A stretch of 64,000 nt of DNA. It comes from Brachypodium distachyon (taxonomy: Eukaryota > Streptophyta > Magnoliopsida > Poales > Poaceae). Where the stretch lies: assembly GCF_000005505.3 (NCBI RefSeq), contig NC_016131.3:30681001-30745000 (forward strand), given 5' to 3'. The notes below the pieces were generated by a model that was given only the letters and a program-made list of their open reading frames with translations, was not told the DNA's origin and did no database searches. A program made the position numbers and the translations under genes. This document shows, piece by piece, positions 11,274 to 23,500 of this stretch (position 1 is the first letter of the stretch; every line of letters begins with the position of its first letter).

Positions 11274-14220
11274 AAGAAGAAGGAAGCCAACGGGGGAAAA
11301 GGAGAACGTGTTTGGGAAGAAAAGAAAAACTGTTTCGCGGTTGCCCTTCCCTTTCTTGGTTTTACGAAATCGCCCTCGGTTCTTCGGATCCTACTGTGTT
11401 CTTATCCAATTTTTCTTGGTTAGTTCCAAAATTGTGGCAAGAAAACCGTGAAAATATTCTGATGTTGGGCGTGCTGTGCTGGGTGCTGAACGGCCGCGCC
11501 ACCCTGGTCAGGTCTGGTCTTCCCAGCCTGGTCCAGGCAGGCGAGGGCAATGGTTGGTGGCTCGCGAATGGTAATTCGACGATTCCGCAAAAAAGGAAAA
11601 AGAAATAGGAATGGAGATTTGGCGGTGACTGGTGACTGATTTGCTCGGGTTCTTCGGACGCGGCGAACGTGTTCAACGAGGTAAAATACTCGTCCCAATC
11701 ATATCCTATCCACCGACCACCGGACACGTCGCGCAGTCAGTCGTGATTTTCCTTGGTTTTTCCGCGTGCACCATAATTGTCGTCTCGCTTGCTGGCTTGC
11801 TGCGTCCCTGAGGAGCCGCGTAGCCCAGCAGCCCACGCCTCGCAGAACCAAACTTACCGGAAGGGAGGCACATGGTCTTCCTTATCCGTCCTTGGATGAA
11901 TGAGCCTATTACGGCCCAGCCGTCCGTGAGGGTCTGTTACGGCCCACTCGATCGTTGGCTCTCTCCTGGGCGCGTCGCACAAATGGCCTATCGACGGTGC
12001 GAGAGAGTGCGGGCTGTTTCCGGCCTATCCCATGAGCTGCGAGTCGAGAATTGCGGAAGCCCCTATTTGCTGCCCAGGTGTCCTGCCGCACAAGCCTTTG
12101 TAGTTGAGCCGGCCCAACAAGTCTTTTTTATATTTTGTTTCTTTTTACCTTTCGTTTTTATGATACCCTTTTCACCTTTGTTTAGTTTTTATGTTTATTT
12201 TTTTCAGATATTTTTCCATTTTCATTTTTTTTCCTTTTACACCTTTTCTTTTGCAGGAAATACATGAATATTCTGATATGAACGTTTCTTTTGGCGGTGA
12301 ACAATCCCCCCCCCCTAAATACAATAAACGTTTGTTCAGAAATTTATGAATACTTTATTTGAGAACTCGAAAACATATTTTAAGCCACTCATGAACAACT
12401 TTGAAATGTTCACCCACTTCAAAAATTGATTCATCTATTTTGCCATGAAAGGACGGTGAAAAAGTAATTAATAAAAAATGAGAAATATATATATAAAAAA
12501 AGACAAATTCTGAAACAAGAAACAAAGCTAAGAAAACGAAATGAGAACACCCCAGAAAAAATTATAGCGGTGCGCCGGTGTTTGAACTTTGCGTTGGATC
12601 TCACTTGACGGGTTTGTCATCCTTCTCCTAGGGGATTGCGACCAGAACAACTGAACAAGCATGATTTCATCCATGATGAGTACATGTAGCCTTGTAGGCT
12701 TATGTTTGTGTATTTTTATAATTATGTTATTGTTTAGAGTTACCTTCGTAATGTCACATCTTTCTTTCAAATTTTTTAAAGTCAAAACTAATCTAGACAT
12801 GTGTGTTGCCAAAAAATAATGGTACAGAGCACATGAAATTAAGTGGACGGGTCATGTAGTCGTATACTAAAACAGCGACAAGTATTTATGAACGGAGGGA
12901 GTATCTCTCAACATACAAGCATGTCACTTCATCAGATTCACCACATTGACATGCAAATCATGCCAACTCACAAAGTTACGTGTGCCATTTTTTTCAAACC
13001 ATGCATATATTTATTCAATGATGTCATTTTTCTTGGAATTTTTTCCTCTTTCTATAAATCATTTTTCACATATTTTTTTAAGTTTTATTGTTTTTACATG
13101 TAAACAAGAACACTTTTACATTTTCCCCATCAATTTTAGTTATTTTAAACATATATTTATGCATTTTTAGAACGGTTCGCATCAACGTGTGGGACATCGT
13201 CTAGTATCTCAATTTGATACTCCGAACCATTTTTTTTCTTTTTGAGAATACTCCACGCCATTAAGTTTTCTTCACTTTTCTATCCACGCCATTAAGTTTT
13301 CTCGGGCCAGCCCATAATACTTTTCGCGCCCCTGCGTCGGATCGCCCCAAAGGCTGACCCCGTCTAACCGCAAATACCGGCATGCATGTCGATTTCGAAC
13401 TCCACTTGGCCACTGCCTTGCCTTTGCCTTCCAGCCTTCCTGTTGTATCTCGAGAGGCACACCCTAGACTGTATTAACTCAAGAACGTGCATGTAGACGA
13501 GTCACCTGTCTCGATGAAAAATACAAACATCTCGTGAGATGCTGAAAGTTTGTACCACTCCTTAAACAATTTAGTACTCCCTCCCTCCTTGTAATATCTG
13601 TTTCTTCGATAATTAACACGCGTATCTACCGGGGACAAGCTAGCATAAGGTATATCTGTTTCTTTGACACGAGGCTGTCACTCTCACGTTTGCTCTCGCA
13701 GCCACGCAACACGGACAACAATGGTTCCAACGTGTCGTCACGTATACACACGCACGCAGCAGCCTTCGAAGATAATGTGCACACATCATGCATATATGGT
13801 CTAGACACAACAAAGTACGGAGTTTATCGGTATGACTCATCCATCATGTGCTTGCCATGGACCATGGCTATGCTGGCTACTTTCCCTACCGTTGATCCCC
13901 TAGACTAGAAAAAAAATGCAAAAAGAAAATGCACCGTATGAAGTGATTGCTCGCCATGGATGAACCAAGTTAGCAACATTTTGCAGTGTTTCCACTACCA
14001 TTGAGTCTCCTGCCTTGGAAAATCTTACAAATCTTACACCAATTCGTCCATCGGTCCATGCGCATTTTTCCAGTCAGAAAAAAAAAACGGGTCACCCCCA
14101 AGAGGCAATGCTGCACTTCCATCCCAACTTGAGATCTACTTTTTTTTTCCTTCGAGCCCGTGCCGTGCCACTGCCACCCCTGATTGACTTGACTGTGTCC
14201 AGTTGAGCCCCCTGGCCTAG
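11274..14220. other. Intergenic stretch between the FMP32-like and alpha-amylase genes
   Basis: The first few hundred bases are the G-rich promoter and leader side of the FMP32-like gene. The remainder is AT-rich with long T-runs (about 12120-12250 and 13000-13170). A single MITE end (AACGGAGGGAGTA) sits near 12892-12904 without a visible partner. Frames here have no recognisable domain or splice structure. Confidence 0.5.
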
Positions 14221-14248
14221 CTTTTCCATAACAGAGTCCGGTATCCAT
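14221..14248 (+). promoter_or_regulatory. Gibberellin response complex of the alpha-amylase promoter
   Basis: A CTTTTCC pyrimidine-box-like element (14221-14227), TAACAGA (GARE variant, 14229-14235) and TATCCAT (amylase box, 14242-14248) are packed within 28 bp, about 50 bp before the TATA box. The same order (pyrimidine box, TAACA[A/G]A, TATCCA) is established in cereal high-pI alpha-amylase promoters, where GAMYB binds the GARE and MYBS-type factors bind TATCCA. Gibberellin induction and sugar repression are inferred from that. Confidence 0.8.
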
Positions 14249-14294
14249 GCATTGCCTCCAAGCAACGCCCCCTATCTCACGCCCCAGTACGTAC

Positions 14295-14302
14295 TATAAA
14301 TA
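14295..14302 (+). promoter_or_regulatory. TATA box of the alpha-amylase gene
   Basis: TATAAATA lies 108 bp upstream of the ATG at 14410 and directly downstream of the gibberellin response elements. Confidence 0.85.
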
Positions 14303-14409
14303 CCCAGCACGTACAACACTTGTAACCATCAACCAGTCAATCATTCGGCCGGTGAAGATAAAAGAAGAAGAAAAAGAGCGTCTTTTGTTTTGTGACTTGT
14401 GACAGAGAG

Positions 14410-16243
14410 ATGGGGAAGCACGGCAGCCACCTGTGCTGCTTCTCTCTGCTGAGCCTGCTGCTTCTTCTCGCCGGGTTCGCATCCGGCCACCAGGTCCTGT
14501 TTCAGGTAGGCATGCGATCATCCGCGCGTGGTTTCAATTGATTTCTCTGTGCTCTTGGTTTTTGTTTGTGCTGAGTTCGATATCAGGCTAAGTCAACTGC
14601 TGATGGCGTGTTGGTGTTCTTGCAGGGGTTTAACTGGGAGTCGTGGAAGCAGCAAGGCGGGTGGTACAACATGCTGCTGGGGAAGGTCGACGACATCGCC
14701 GCCGCCGGAGTCACGCACGTCTGGCTGCCGCCGCCCTCGCACTCCGTCTCCAACGAAGGTCCCTCCTCCTCCTCCTCCCGTCCCATTAATCCTTTCTCCT
14801 CGTCCCAACAAATCTAGACACGAAACGTGCCGTGGAGAACATGCCAAGTTTGTTTCGAAGGATACTACTCCATGATTTGCTTTAGCCATTGACTAATTAA
14901 TCCATTGAGAACGATGTCTCGGCACCCTACGAGCCTACGACAGATATTTTTTCGAACATGCATTTGACGACAAAATTCATGTTAGTGACCTGGCATGTGC
15001 ACGTCACGTGACTGCAGGTTACATGCCGGGCCGGCTGTACGACCTCGACGCGTCCAAGTACGGGTCGGCGTCGGAGCTCAAGTCCCTGATCGGCGCGCTC
15101 CACGGGAAGGGCGTGCAGGCGATCGCCGACGTGGTGATCAACCACCGGTGCGCGGACTACAAGGACAGCCGGGGCATCTACTGCATCTTCGAGGGCGGCA
15201 CCGCCGACGGGCGCCTGGACTGGGGCCCCCACATGATCTGCCGCGACGACACCGCCTACGGCGACGGCACGGCCAACCTCGACACGGGCGCCGACTTCGC
15301 GGCGGCCCCCGACATCGACCACCTCAACGACCGCGTCCAGCGGGAGCTCACGGACTGGCTCCTGTGGCTCAAGTCCGACCTCGGCTTCGACGCGTGGCGG
15401 CTCGACTTCGCCAAGGGCTACTCGCCGGAGATGGCCAAGGTGTACATCGACGGCACGAAGCCGGGCCTGGCCGTGGCCGAGGTGTGGAACGACATGACGC
15501 CCGGTGGGGACGGGAAGCCGGCCTACGACCAGGACGCGCACCGGCAGGCGCTCGTGAACTGGGTCGACAGGGTGGGCGGCAAGGACTCTGCAGGCATGGT
15601 GTTCGACTTTACGACCAAGGGGATCCTGAACGTTGCCGTGGAAGGGGAGCTGTGGAGGCTGATTGATCCCCAGGGGAAGGCCCCCGGCGTGGTGGGGTGG
15701 TGGCCTGCCAAGGCTGTCACCTTCGTGGATAACCATGATACCGGCTCGACGCAGGCCATGTGGCCCTTCCCTGCCGACAAGGTCATGCTGGGCTACGCCT
15801 ACATCCTCACCCACCCCGGCACCCCGTGCATCGTAAGCCATGAACAAACTCCCTGCTGATCACTCTCTTGCGTACTAGTACATACATCGGCCGGCTTTGA
15901 TTTGGGAATGTTAATTGTTTGGGTTGATGAATTTGTTTTGCAGTTCTACGACCATTTCTTCAACTGGGGGTTCAAGGAGGAGATCGCGGCGCTGGTGGCG
16001 GTGCGGAAGCGCAACGGCATCACGGCGACGAGCGCGCTCAGGATCCTGATGCACGACGGCGACGCCTACGTGGCGGAGGTGGACGGCAAGGTGGTGGTGA
16101 AGATCGGCTCCAGGTACGACGTCGCCGCCGTGATCCCGTCCGGGTTCGTCACCACCGCCCACGGCAAGGACTACGCCGTATGGGAGAAGGCCGGCGTGGC
16201 GGCGGCGGCAGGATTCCAGCGGAGCCGAAGAAGCCTCGATTGA
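14410..16243 (+). CDS. Alpha-amylase, AMY1 (high-pI) type, secreted, GH13
   Basis: Four exons: 14410-14505, 14626-14758, 15018-15832 and 15944-16243 (447 aa). Residues 1-26 are a Leu-rich signal peptide ending FASG, so the mature enzyme starts HQVLFQ. It hydrolyses internal alpha-1,4 bonds of starch, typically secreted by aleurone and scutellum during germination. Mature numbering coincides with barley AMY1: nucleophile Asp180 in WRLDF, acid/base Glu205 in VAEVW, Asp291 in VDNHD, surface site Trp278-Trp279 (GWWPAK) and Tyr380 in SRYD of the C-terminal domain. All catalytic residues are present and no break is seen, so it should be active. The HRCADYKDS stretch fits AMY1 rather than AMY2 (HRTAEHKDG). 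The C-terminus after VWEK is extended and Ala/Arg-rich, about nine residues longer than barley AMY1. A possible poly(A) signal (AATAATAAAG) lies near 16331. Confidence 0.96.
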
Positions 16244-16964
16244 TCGACCGTTCCAGCATGATTTGGATAAGTGCACGATTTATTTCTGCTATGCACACGC
16301 GGATAAGAGCGTGATGCTCGCGCTGTGGCAAATAATAAAGTATACTGAGAATAAGGAGAGGCAATTACGCCATTTGTATGATTCGAGGATTACACATAAT
16401 TAAAGTTTTTATTTTATTTAACTATACTTTGTAGTGGACATTGGCTTCTAACTGTGAGATGTGTTAAAAATGACTACCGAGATGTTCGTGATACTACCAT
16501 CCAAAGTGTCTCTTGACTTCCAACAGTGAGATGTGTCAAAAATGAAGCCATCCTCAACTACACTCAGATTACTACCATTAACTCAAACAAATCCAGCAAG
16601 GGAAGCTGCAAGCTTTATTATTCTCGAAATATAGCCTCAATAGGCAAAGATGAGCTGTTTTATTGTTTTGTTACATACATTGCTGGAGGAACCCAGAAAA
16701 ATATGGAAGATCACACGGCAAATGGATGAATGGGATGGGCTCTACCAAAGAAACATTGGTATCAAGCAAATACTAGGTAGTACAGTAAAACAGAGAAACA
16801 TGTCCTGGAGAACTGCCTGTTACCCTCAGGCATGAGGTGACACGCAATGAAATCTCATCCAGAGCCTCAGTAAACCAAGCGAAGGCTAATCCTACGACAG
16901 GTGTTTCAGCACGCTCCCCCTATTCTTTAGGTCTCCAGGATTGAAGTAGAACATGAGCAAGGTT

Positions 16965-19717
16965 TTACTTGGGACGCTTGCGGTATGGGTACAGGATATC
17001 ACCCACCGAGTCTTTGACATAGGTCCCAACTCTATTCAGGTTTCTAACCACACCATTGGCCACAAGTCCAGCATTCCTCTGGAATCTGTAGGTTAAGTCG
17101 AAAATTTTCCGTCCATTAAATTTTGGTACAAATTAAGGGATTATTAACTTCAAAAGGAGAGTAACTCACTTGGTTAAGAAGTCCTCTCCTCTCTGTCCAG
17201 GTTTGTATCCATGTGCTTGAGTAGCTGCAGTATTATCAACATGAGCACACATTTCAAGAAACCCCCAACCCCACCCCCCTCTGGCCAGCTAAGTCATAAC
17301 AATCATGTTGATCATGCACACAAGTTTTACGAACCAATGTGCAAATAATTCAGTTTTGGTCACGTTGGAGAGATATGTGAGCCAAGTGATCAGATTGTTT
17401 CAACTCAAAAATCATGATAGTTAGCACACATGCAGTGGCCAGGAAACATTGCTCCTTTATGATAAACAGTAAAGTGTACATGTAAGTGTAGGCTACTCAA
17501 AGAGAGTTAATTAAGCTTCCATTCCTGACGTACAGTTAATTAAGCTTCCATTCCTGACGTACAGTTAATTAAGCTTCCATTCCTGACGTACAGTTAATTA
17601 AGCTTCTTTTGTGTTATTTGCCTACTAAGGAAAACTTGACTATCAGACCTAGTAGCTTCTAATGGTGATTCGAAGTGGATTTCAGGCATATGCATAATAG
17701 GTCCAATAGCTCAACAAACTGGGCATTAACATGCCAGAACAGGCAATGCAGTACATACATCCTGCAGAGAAATTTACTTCGTTGCGCTGGATATGCAGTA
17801 CATACGCCACTGCAAGAAAGTACGACAATCTAAGTAGCCCCGCCAGTGATCTAGCATACTGTGGTAGCTTTGGAGTTGCTCTTATACATAGTTACACTAC
17901 ATACCAATCAGGCAACAACATACCTTCTTTTTTAGGGTGAGCTGGTACTTGTTTAGCTGAACCTCTATCTGCCAATAGCTGCAAAAGGGAAAAAATCATT
18001 GCTTTGTTCAGTCATAATTTATCACATGACATTAACATCATAGTAAGATACAGCCCAAGCAGTTTCATTTTAAAAAATCAAGGAAAATATCAAGAATATA
18101 TTTCTAATGGAATAGTGTGGCTACTTGGCTAGCATTTATTTCTACTGAGATTTACAAAAGGGATGTGCCATCAGCTCATCAGTGTAACCAAATAAAAGGT
18201 TGACGAATATATATGCAAATTGTCATGAATACTCAAGCCATTTAAACATACTACAGAACTAACCTTATAGCTGAATTACTTTCCTCGTCATAAACCAACT
18301 ACCAAGGATTCTTTAATGATATGTCTGCCATACTAGGACAATCTATACATCATCAACAGACAACATCGTGTCACACTAATATGCTGCTTTTCTGTAAGCT
18401 CACAAGTCACACGTAATTTCAGACTAATAACATGCTTAATGAAGAAAAATACCTCAACTCCAACACAAATAGGCAACTCTGCCCGCCTCTCTCCTTTCCC
18501 CGTAGGGTTCTCCTTTTCATCTAGGTATATGGAATATCCAGCACATGCATATTTGAAGTTAGAAAGGTTGCGACCTTCTTGGATAGCTTCCATCTCAATT
18601 TCTCCGACCATGCTATCAGGAACTGGTATTGTTACCGAGTTAACAAACAAAGCAAAGATAAACGGTTAGGCATATAGTAATAAATTATAAAAAATCAGAT
18701 TGCTGAGTCATGAAATTAAGTTAACTATTACTACTGCTATGGTGAGATAGTATATCCAGTGTACATGGTGAACCAAGGTTGATCACAACATCCTGGAACT
18801 TTGCCTTTGTTTTGACAATTCACACCCTACAATCTACCAATGAAAGCATATGCTTCTAGACATTTTGGGGATGTGCATTGAAATAACAGGAACATAATCT
18901 CATACATCAGATTTTCCATGCGTGGTTTTCAGGACGTGACTGGTGCAGAAAAACTAAAAAAATCAAGCGGTTACGGCCCACATGGGGATTAACACTTCAT
19001 GATACTAGAAAATACTTCTACAGATTGCTTCATGGGATCCAAATGCACACCGTTACAGAACAGGTTAACCGTTATACTCCCTCCAATCCATAAAAAATGG
19101 CGACACTTTTTATGGATCGGAGGGAATACAATCCATAACCTACTAGATTGGTTGCTAGAATAACTAATCATAATACAAGTGCAATTTGGTGAATAAAGTG
19201 CAATTTTGTCGCATTCCGCGGAAGAAGACATAAGTTGCAAACATGACATCCGTTGCAATCCCCCATGTGTCTAAACGGGTACTCCCTCTGATCCTAGATT
19301 GTTGTCGTGTGTGTTCCCCAGCAACCAATATTTACTGCGTCATCGAATTGGCACAAAATAGAGAGCCGGCAAGAGTTCAGGGAGCCTAGATGCCGTGGCT
19401 GAACCAGGAACAGGAGAACCCTAGTCCATAGGAGATCCTAAAGCAAACAGTAATTCGAGATGGCGAGAGGAGGAGGAGGGGAGGCGGAGGCGGTGTGAGC
19501 GTGAGCGACCTTGCGGAATGGCTCGGGTGACGCCGACACAGACGGGGCCGCGCGCTTTTGACCTGAGCACCGAAGAGTAGAAGAGGCAGCCCTTGCACGA
19601 CCTCCCCTTCACCGCACCTGCTCCTACTCCTGCCACCGGAGTCGTCGGCGCCACCGAGCCATCCCCAGCCCCTGGGACCCCCGCAACGCCGGCTCCGCCG
19701 CCGCCGGCGCGCTCCAT
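16965..19717 (-). CDS. DUF8204-type plant protein of unknown function
   Basis: Five exons on the minus strand: 19717-19510, 18622-18453, 17978-17924, 17224-17170 and 17085-16965. Phases match at every GT-AG junction (202 aa). The N-terminal 35 residues are Gly/Ala/Pro-rich and probably disordered. A conserved core follows: KGRSCKGCLFYSS at about 37-49, CVGVTR, SNFKYACAGYSIYLDE, and ELPICVGVE. The C-terminus has GEDFLTKFQRNAGLVANGV and ends DILYPYRKRPK. The order and motifs match a plant-specific family known to me only as uncharacterised (DUF8204). The conserved Cys residues (CxxC and later single Cys) could bind metal or form disulphides, but that is speculation. No signal peptide or membrane segment is evident. 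Confidence 0.85.
17506..17607. repeat. 29 bp minisatellite, three and a half units
   Basis: The unit begins GTTAATTAAGCTTCCATTCC and ends TGACGTACA. It repeats exactly at 17506-17534, 17535-17563 and 17564-17592, then partially. It lies in intron 3 of the DUF8204-type gene. Each full unit contains TGACGT, a bZIP/TGA core. Confidence 0.9.
19077..19126. mobile_element. Very short (50 bp) Stowaway MITE
   Basis: CTCCCTCCAATCCATAAAAA and its inverted partner ending GGATCGGAGGGAA leave almost no interior. TA lies at 19075-19076 and 19127-19128. It sits in intron 1 of the DUF8204-type gene. Confidence 0.75.
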
Positions 19718-20596
19718 ATCCCCTAGCGTGGAGGGGCGGCCTCGAGGACTGGGTGCGCGATCTGGGCCGCGGCTGGAGATGGGGCTTCGCCTTCGAGTCG
19801 CCGCCTCTCCGTTTTATTCAGTCGGAAGTTCAGAGCTTTTCTTTTCTGTTCGTAGTCCCCTTCCACTTTGTTGTGTAACTTTATCTGTTTTTTTTTGCGA
19901 GAACTTTATCTGTTTATCACAGCTTCTTCGTGTGTTTGCCTATTCAGAATGCTACAGTATAAAAGACAACCTCAACGAACTTCCGATTCTGTTTTGGTCA
20001 AGTTGTAACTTTTGATTCGGCAAGACGAACATCTTCGTTTCTCCTATACTACCTAAATTCCAATCTGGCTAATCAACACGCTTAGCAATCTCTTTGAAAG
20101 CAAAAACCCTTATTAGCAGGCTGGCTTGGTTCTTGTAGGCTGTTGCTTCAGTAAAACAATCTACTGTTTGAAAACAAAAATCCTGCTTAGCAGTTCACTG
20201 GCTTGGTTCTGGCCTGCCTGATGCTGCAGTAAAGCACATCATTTCTTACTAATGAGCTTCAGGACTTCACCAGTTGCTAGTCCAATACTTCTTCTGGCAG
20301 CTTCAAATTCGCAGCGACGCAGACGGCAGATCCAAGTGAGACGATAAGGCACATAGAAGAAAAGCAGAACACGGCAGTCCGGACAAACAAGGAGAAGAGG
20401 AGGTCCAGGCAACACCATCATCAAAAGCATTCAAAGTTTAATGATGAAATGATCGTGATTGAGCAATATTTACAGAGAGATCATCGGAAAACAGTTGCTG
20501 TACAGTGGGGGTGGAATCTACAGGATAATTTACAGACAGGACAGGCAAGCTCCACAGATTTTGCATGCCGTGTACCATCAGGTGCGGATACGGTGC

Positions 20597-23500
20597 TCAT
20601 GACTGGAAGAGGGTAACGGTTGCAATGTATCCATTTTTCATCACCTGTTAAATCAACGAGAACAGGAGAACTGCAGTGTCAATCGGAGTGATAACAATTT
20701 GGAAACACAGTTTAGCACAGGGAAAGAAGGATTTTGGGGTTGAACAACAAATAATCACCTCAAAAGCGATATTTTGGTATCCATAGACGAAAGTCGATCC
20801 AAACGGATTATTCATGGAGCCTTGTGTCTGGATTGCTGCTCGACCACAATCACCAAGGATCTCCTAATACAGGAGAAGAAACACACAGGAGTCAATTAGC
20901 AAAGAAGAACAAAAATCGAAAGCAAAAAATAAATGACCGTTAACGAGAAACAGGGTTACCATTCAAACAATATTTACATAACTGCAACTAAGATTCAAAA
21001 AAAAAAATCTAGCACAGCATTTTGAGCTGCTCTTGAACAAGCAAAAGAATGGATGCGATTCCTAGCATGGGAGCATGGCACGTGATCTGATTATACTTTT
21101 ATTTGTAGCAAGTCAAAGAAGAATTACTAAAGTATTTATTTGTATGGAAGTTCAATAAGTTTGTTCATTCTCCATCTGAAATGAGTGAGATACCTTGTAA
21201 AACAATCTAGGGAACTAAGAAAACAAGTTGCTATCGAGTTGAGGGAGAACAGAAGGTTGAATCAAGCAATGGTTGTCAAAGCAAAGTTGATAGCTATAAA
21301 TCCACATGTCAATCTTGGCAGAGTAAACTCATGGTAAGCACCATACCTTGACTTGTTCCCATTTCGTGCGAGGTGTTATGCAATTCTTGGAAATGTTACC
21401 AACTTGCTGTGTCCCTTCAGCTGAAACAAAATAAATAGTTATTTACATAGAACTAATCTCATCACCAGCAAACTAACCCTATAGCAATCAGTTCATACCT
21501 TCAGCATCATAGATAACAAAGTTGCACTTCATGTACGAGTTGAAATCCGAATGACCAGGGAAGTTTGTATGTAAAACAAACTTCTTTATTCTGTGTGTCT
21601 GCAATGAAAAAAAAAGGCTACAAATCAACTGCTGATTTGACCTATCAAACAAAACACTCTCTAAAATCTGAAGTGTGCAGATACTCTTGATGTCAGAACA
21701 ACACTCCATACCTGTCCATCAAATAGGATATCTATACCACGAGAAAAGTAATTGTAGAAGTAGTCCCCACAAAGGGTAGTCCGAGGGCGGAGGTCTGATG
21801 CAGAGTGTATTACCATTTGGTCCACCTAACATGAGAGCACAATATGGTAAGTGTTACAGATGAGAATGAAGTGTTGACTTCTTACAGCTTTACAGCTTAG
21901 GAGCTTGGTCTTCCATTATATTGATCTCAACATAATAATTAAAAAGGGGGAGCATATATCACAACTTAAGAGTTGCCACTTGCCATGTATCAAGAGGTAA
22001 AAAATGTTATTTTATATAAGAGTACAGCTAAAGATAACAAATTGAAGGCGAAACAACATTTCGGCTGCTTTATCTTCATGCATAAGACGCCACGGATTTT
22101 TGCAAGTACAATTCAAGCCTCCCAAAACAATCTGTGAGCGCCTGGAAAAATCTTGTCCGACCATGAAATTTGACATGTTTCAACTTTCATGCATATTACT
22201 TGGCTTATTTAATCAAATTTCGACATAGTTTCCCTTCAACAATCCCAACTTGCAGTAGTGCATAAGACCTAGTGGATAGTACATACAGCATGAGATTGAG
22301 ATGCCCTCATATCTCTTGGCTCGTATATTGGGGAATGGGATCATTCATGGTATACTGATCTTCAAAATAACAGTACTGACATCCCCAAAATGTTAACTAG
22401 AATTGATATCCTGATTTAGTTTCCGCCTCAAAGCTCAGTATAGGACAAAATAGCTACCAATATGCAGACAAGTAAATCAGCACATGTTATTTGTGTGATG
22501 ACTGAACAAGTATCAATTGAAAGATTGACATGCCACAACTTTCATAAAAATCCATATAGCGATGCTTCAGTAAAAAGAATTACAAACAGACCTGTTTCTG
22601 GTGAATACCACACGGACGACCCAACTCAGTCCAGATGTCCTGTAAAAAATATCCAGTCAAATGAGACATTCTCAAGACACTTCAGAAAATGAGAGGAGAT
22701 CGTACAAATGTGTTACACCTGTGGTGATGCTCCGAAAGGAATATGTTGGCCCCCAGTAGTGAACCAAAGCTCTTCACCAAGCTGAAAACAAGATAAACTG
22801 TAAAAAGCTCTGCTCCACAGATAAGATATTGTAGAGGAGCTTGTATGGACACATTTTTTTCCTCATATACACAGAGTATAATGATCGCATGACACATACA
22901 CTATGATCTATTAAGCATGCAGCTCATCCATTTCTTCGTTTTTTATGGTCAAACTTAAAACTAAAAAGAAGATGTGTTTGGGTGGTTGTGGAGACGATTG
23001 GCAGTCGTAAAACCAGATAGTATGGATTAGTGAATCATGAAAGAGAAAAATCTCTACAGTTCCCATAAGAGGCACGGAATACTATAACAAATAGGCAATG
23101 TACCTTTGCATGCACTTCCTCCATATATAGGCTGCCAACAGGTAGTGCAGGAACAACTGCCTTATCCATCAATGACCCAACTCCGACCTTGCTATCTGTT
23201 GAGCTATCATATATAGAAACCCGGCAAGTAACAGGGGTTGTCCCATCAGGAAATTCTAGGGGCAAATCTGCCACTGCAATTGCAATTAGGAAGCTGAGAT
23301 GAAATGCTAAGAAAGATAGGTATGTGGACATGAATTCAACTACTGACTGTTTAGCAGCATACCTTCCCCATTGGTGAAGAAATTTGTATACTGGCTGGGA
23401 ATAGGGAATGCAAACGATAAACCCTGCAAAAGCTTACGAGTAAGACAATTCGAAACAGAAGAAAAAGAAATATGAACAAATTTGTTTTGCAAAAGTTATC

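Noticed and set aside
12843..12904. Possible Stowaway element ending AACGGAGGGAGTA
   Set aside because: Only one end was found; no inverted partner within several hundred bases.
14927..15847. 306-residue open frame on the minus strand
   Set aside because: It lies antisense to alpha-amylase exon 3, in GC-rich codons. It is a shadow frame with no domain.
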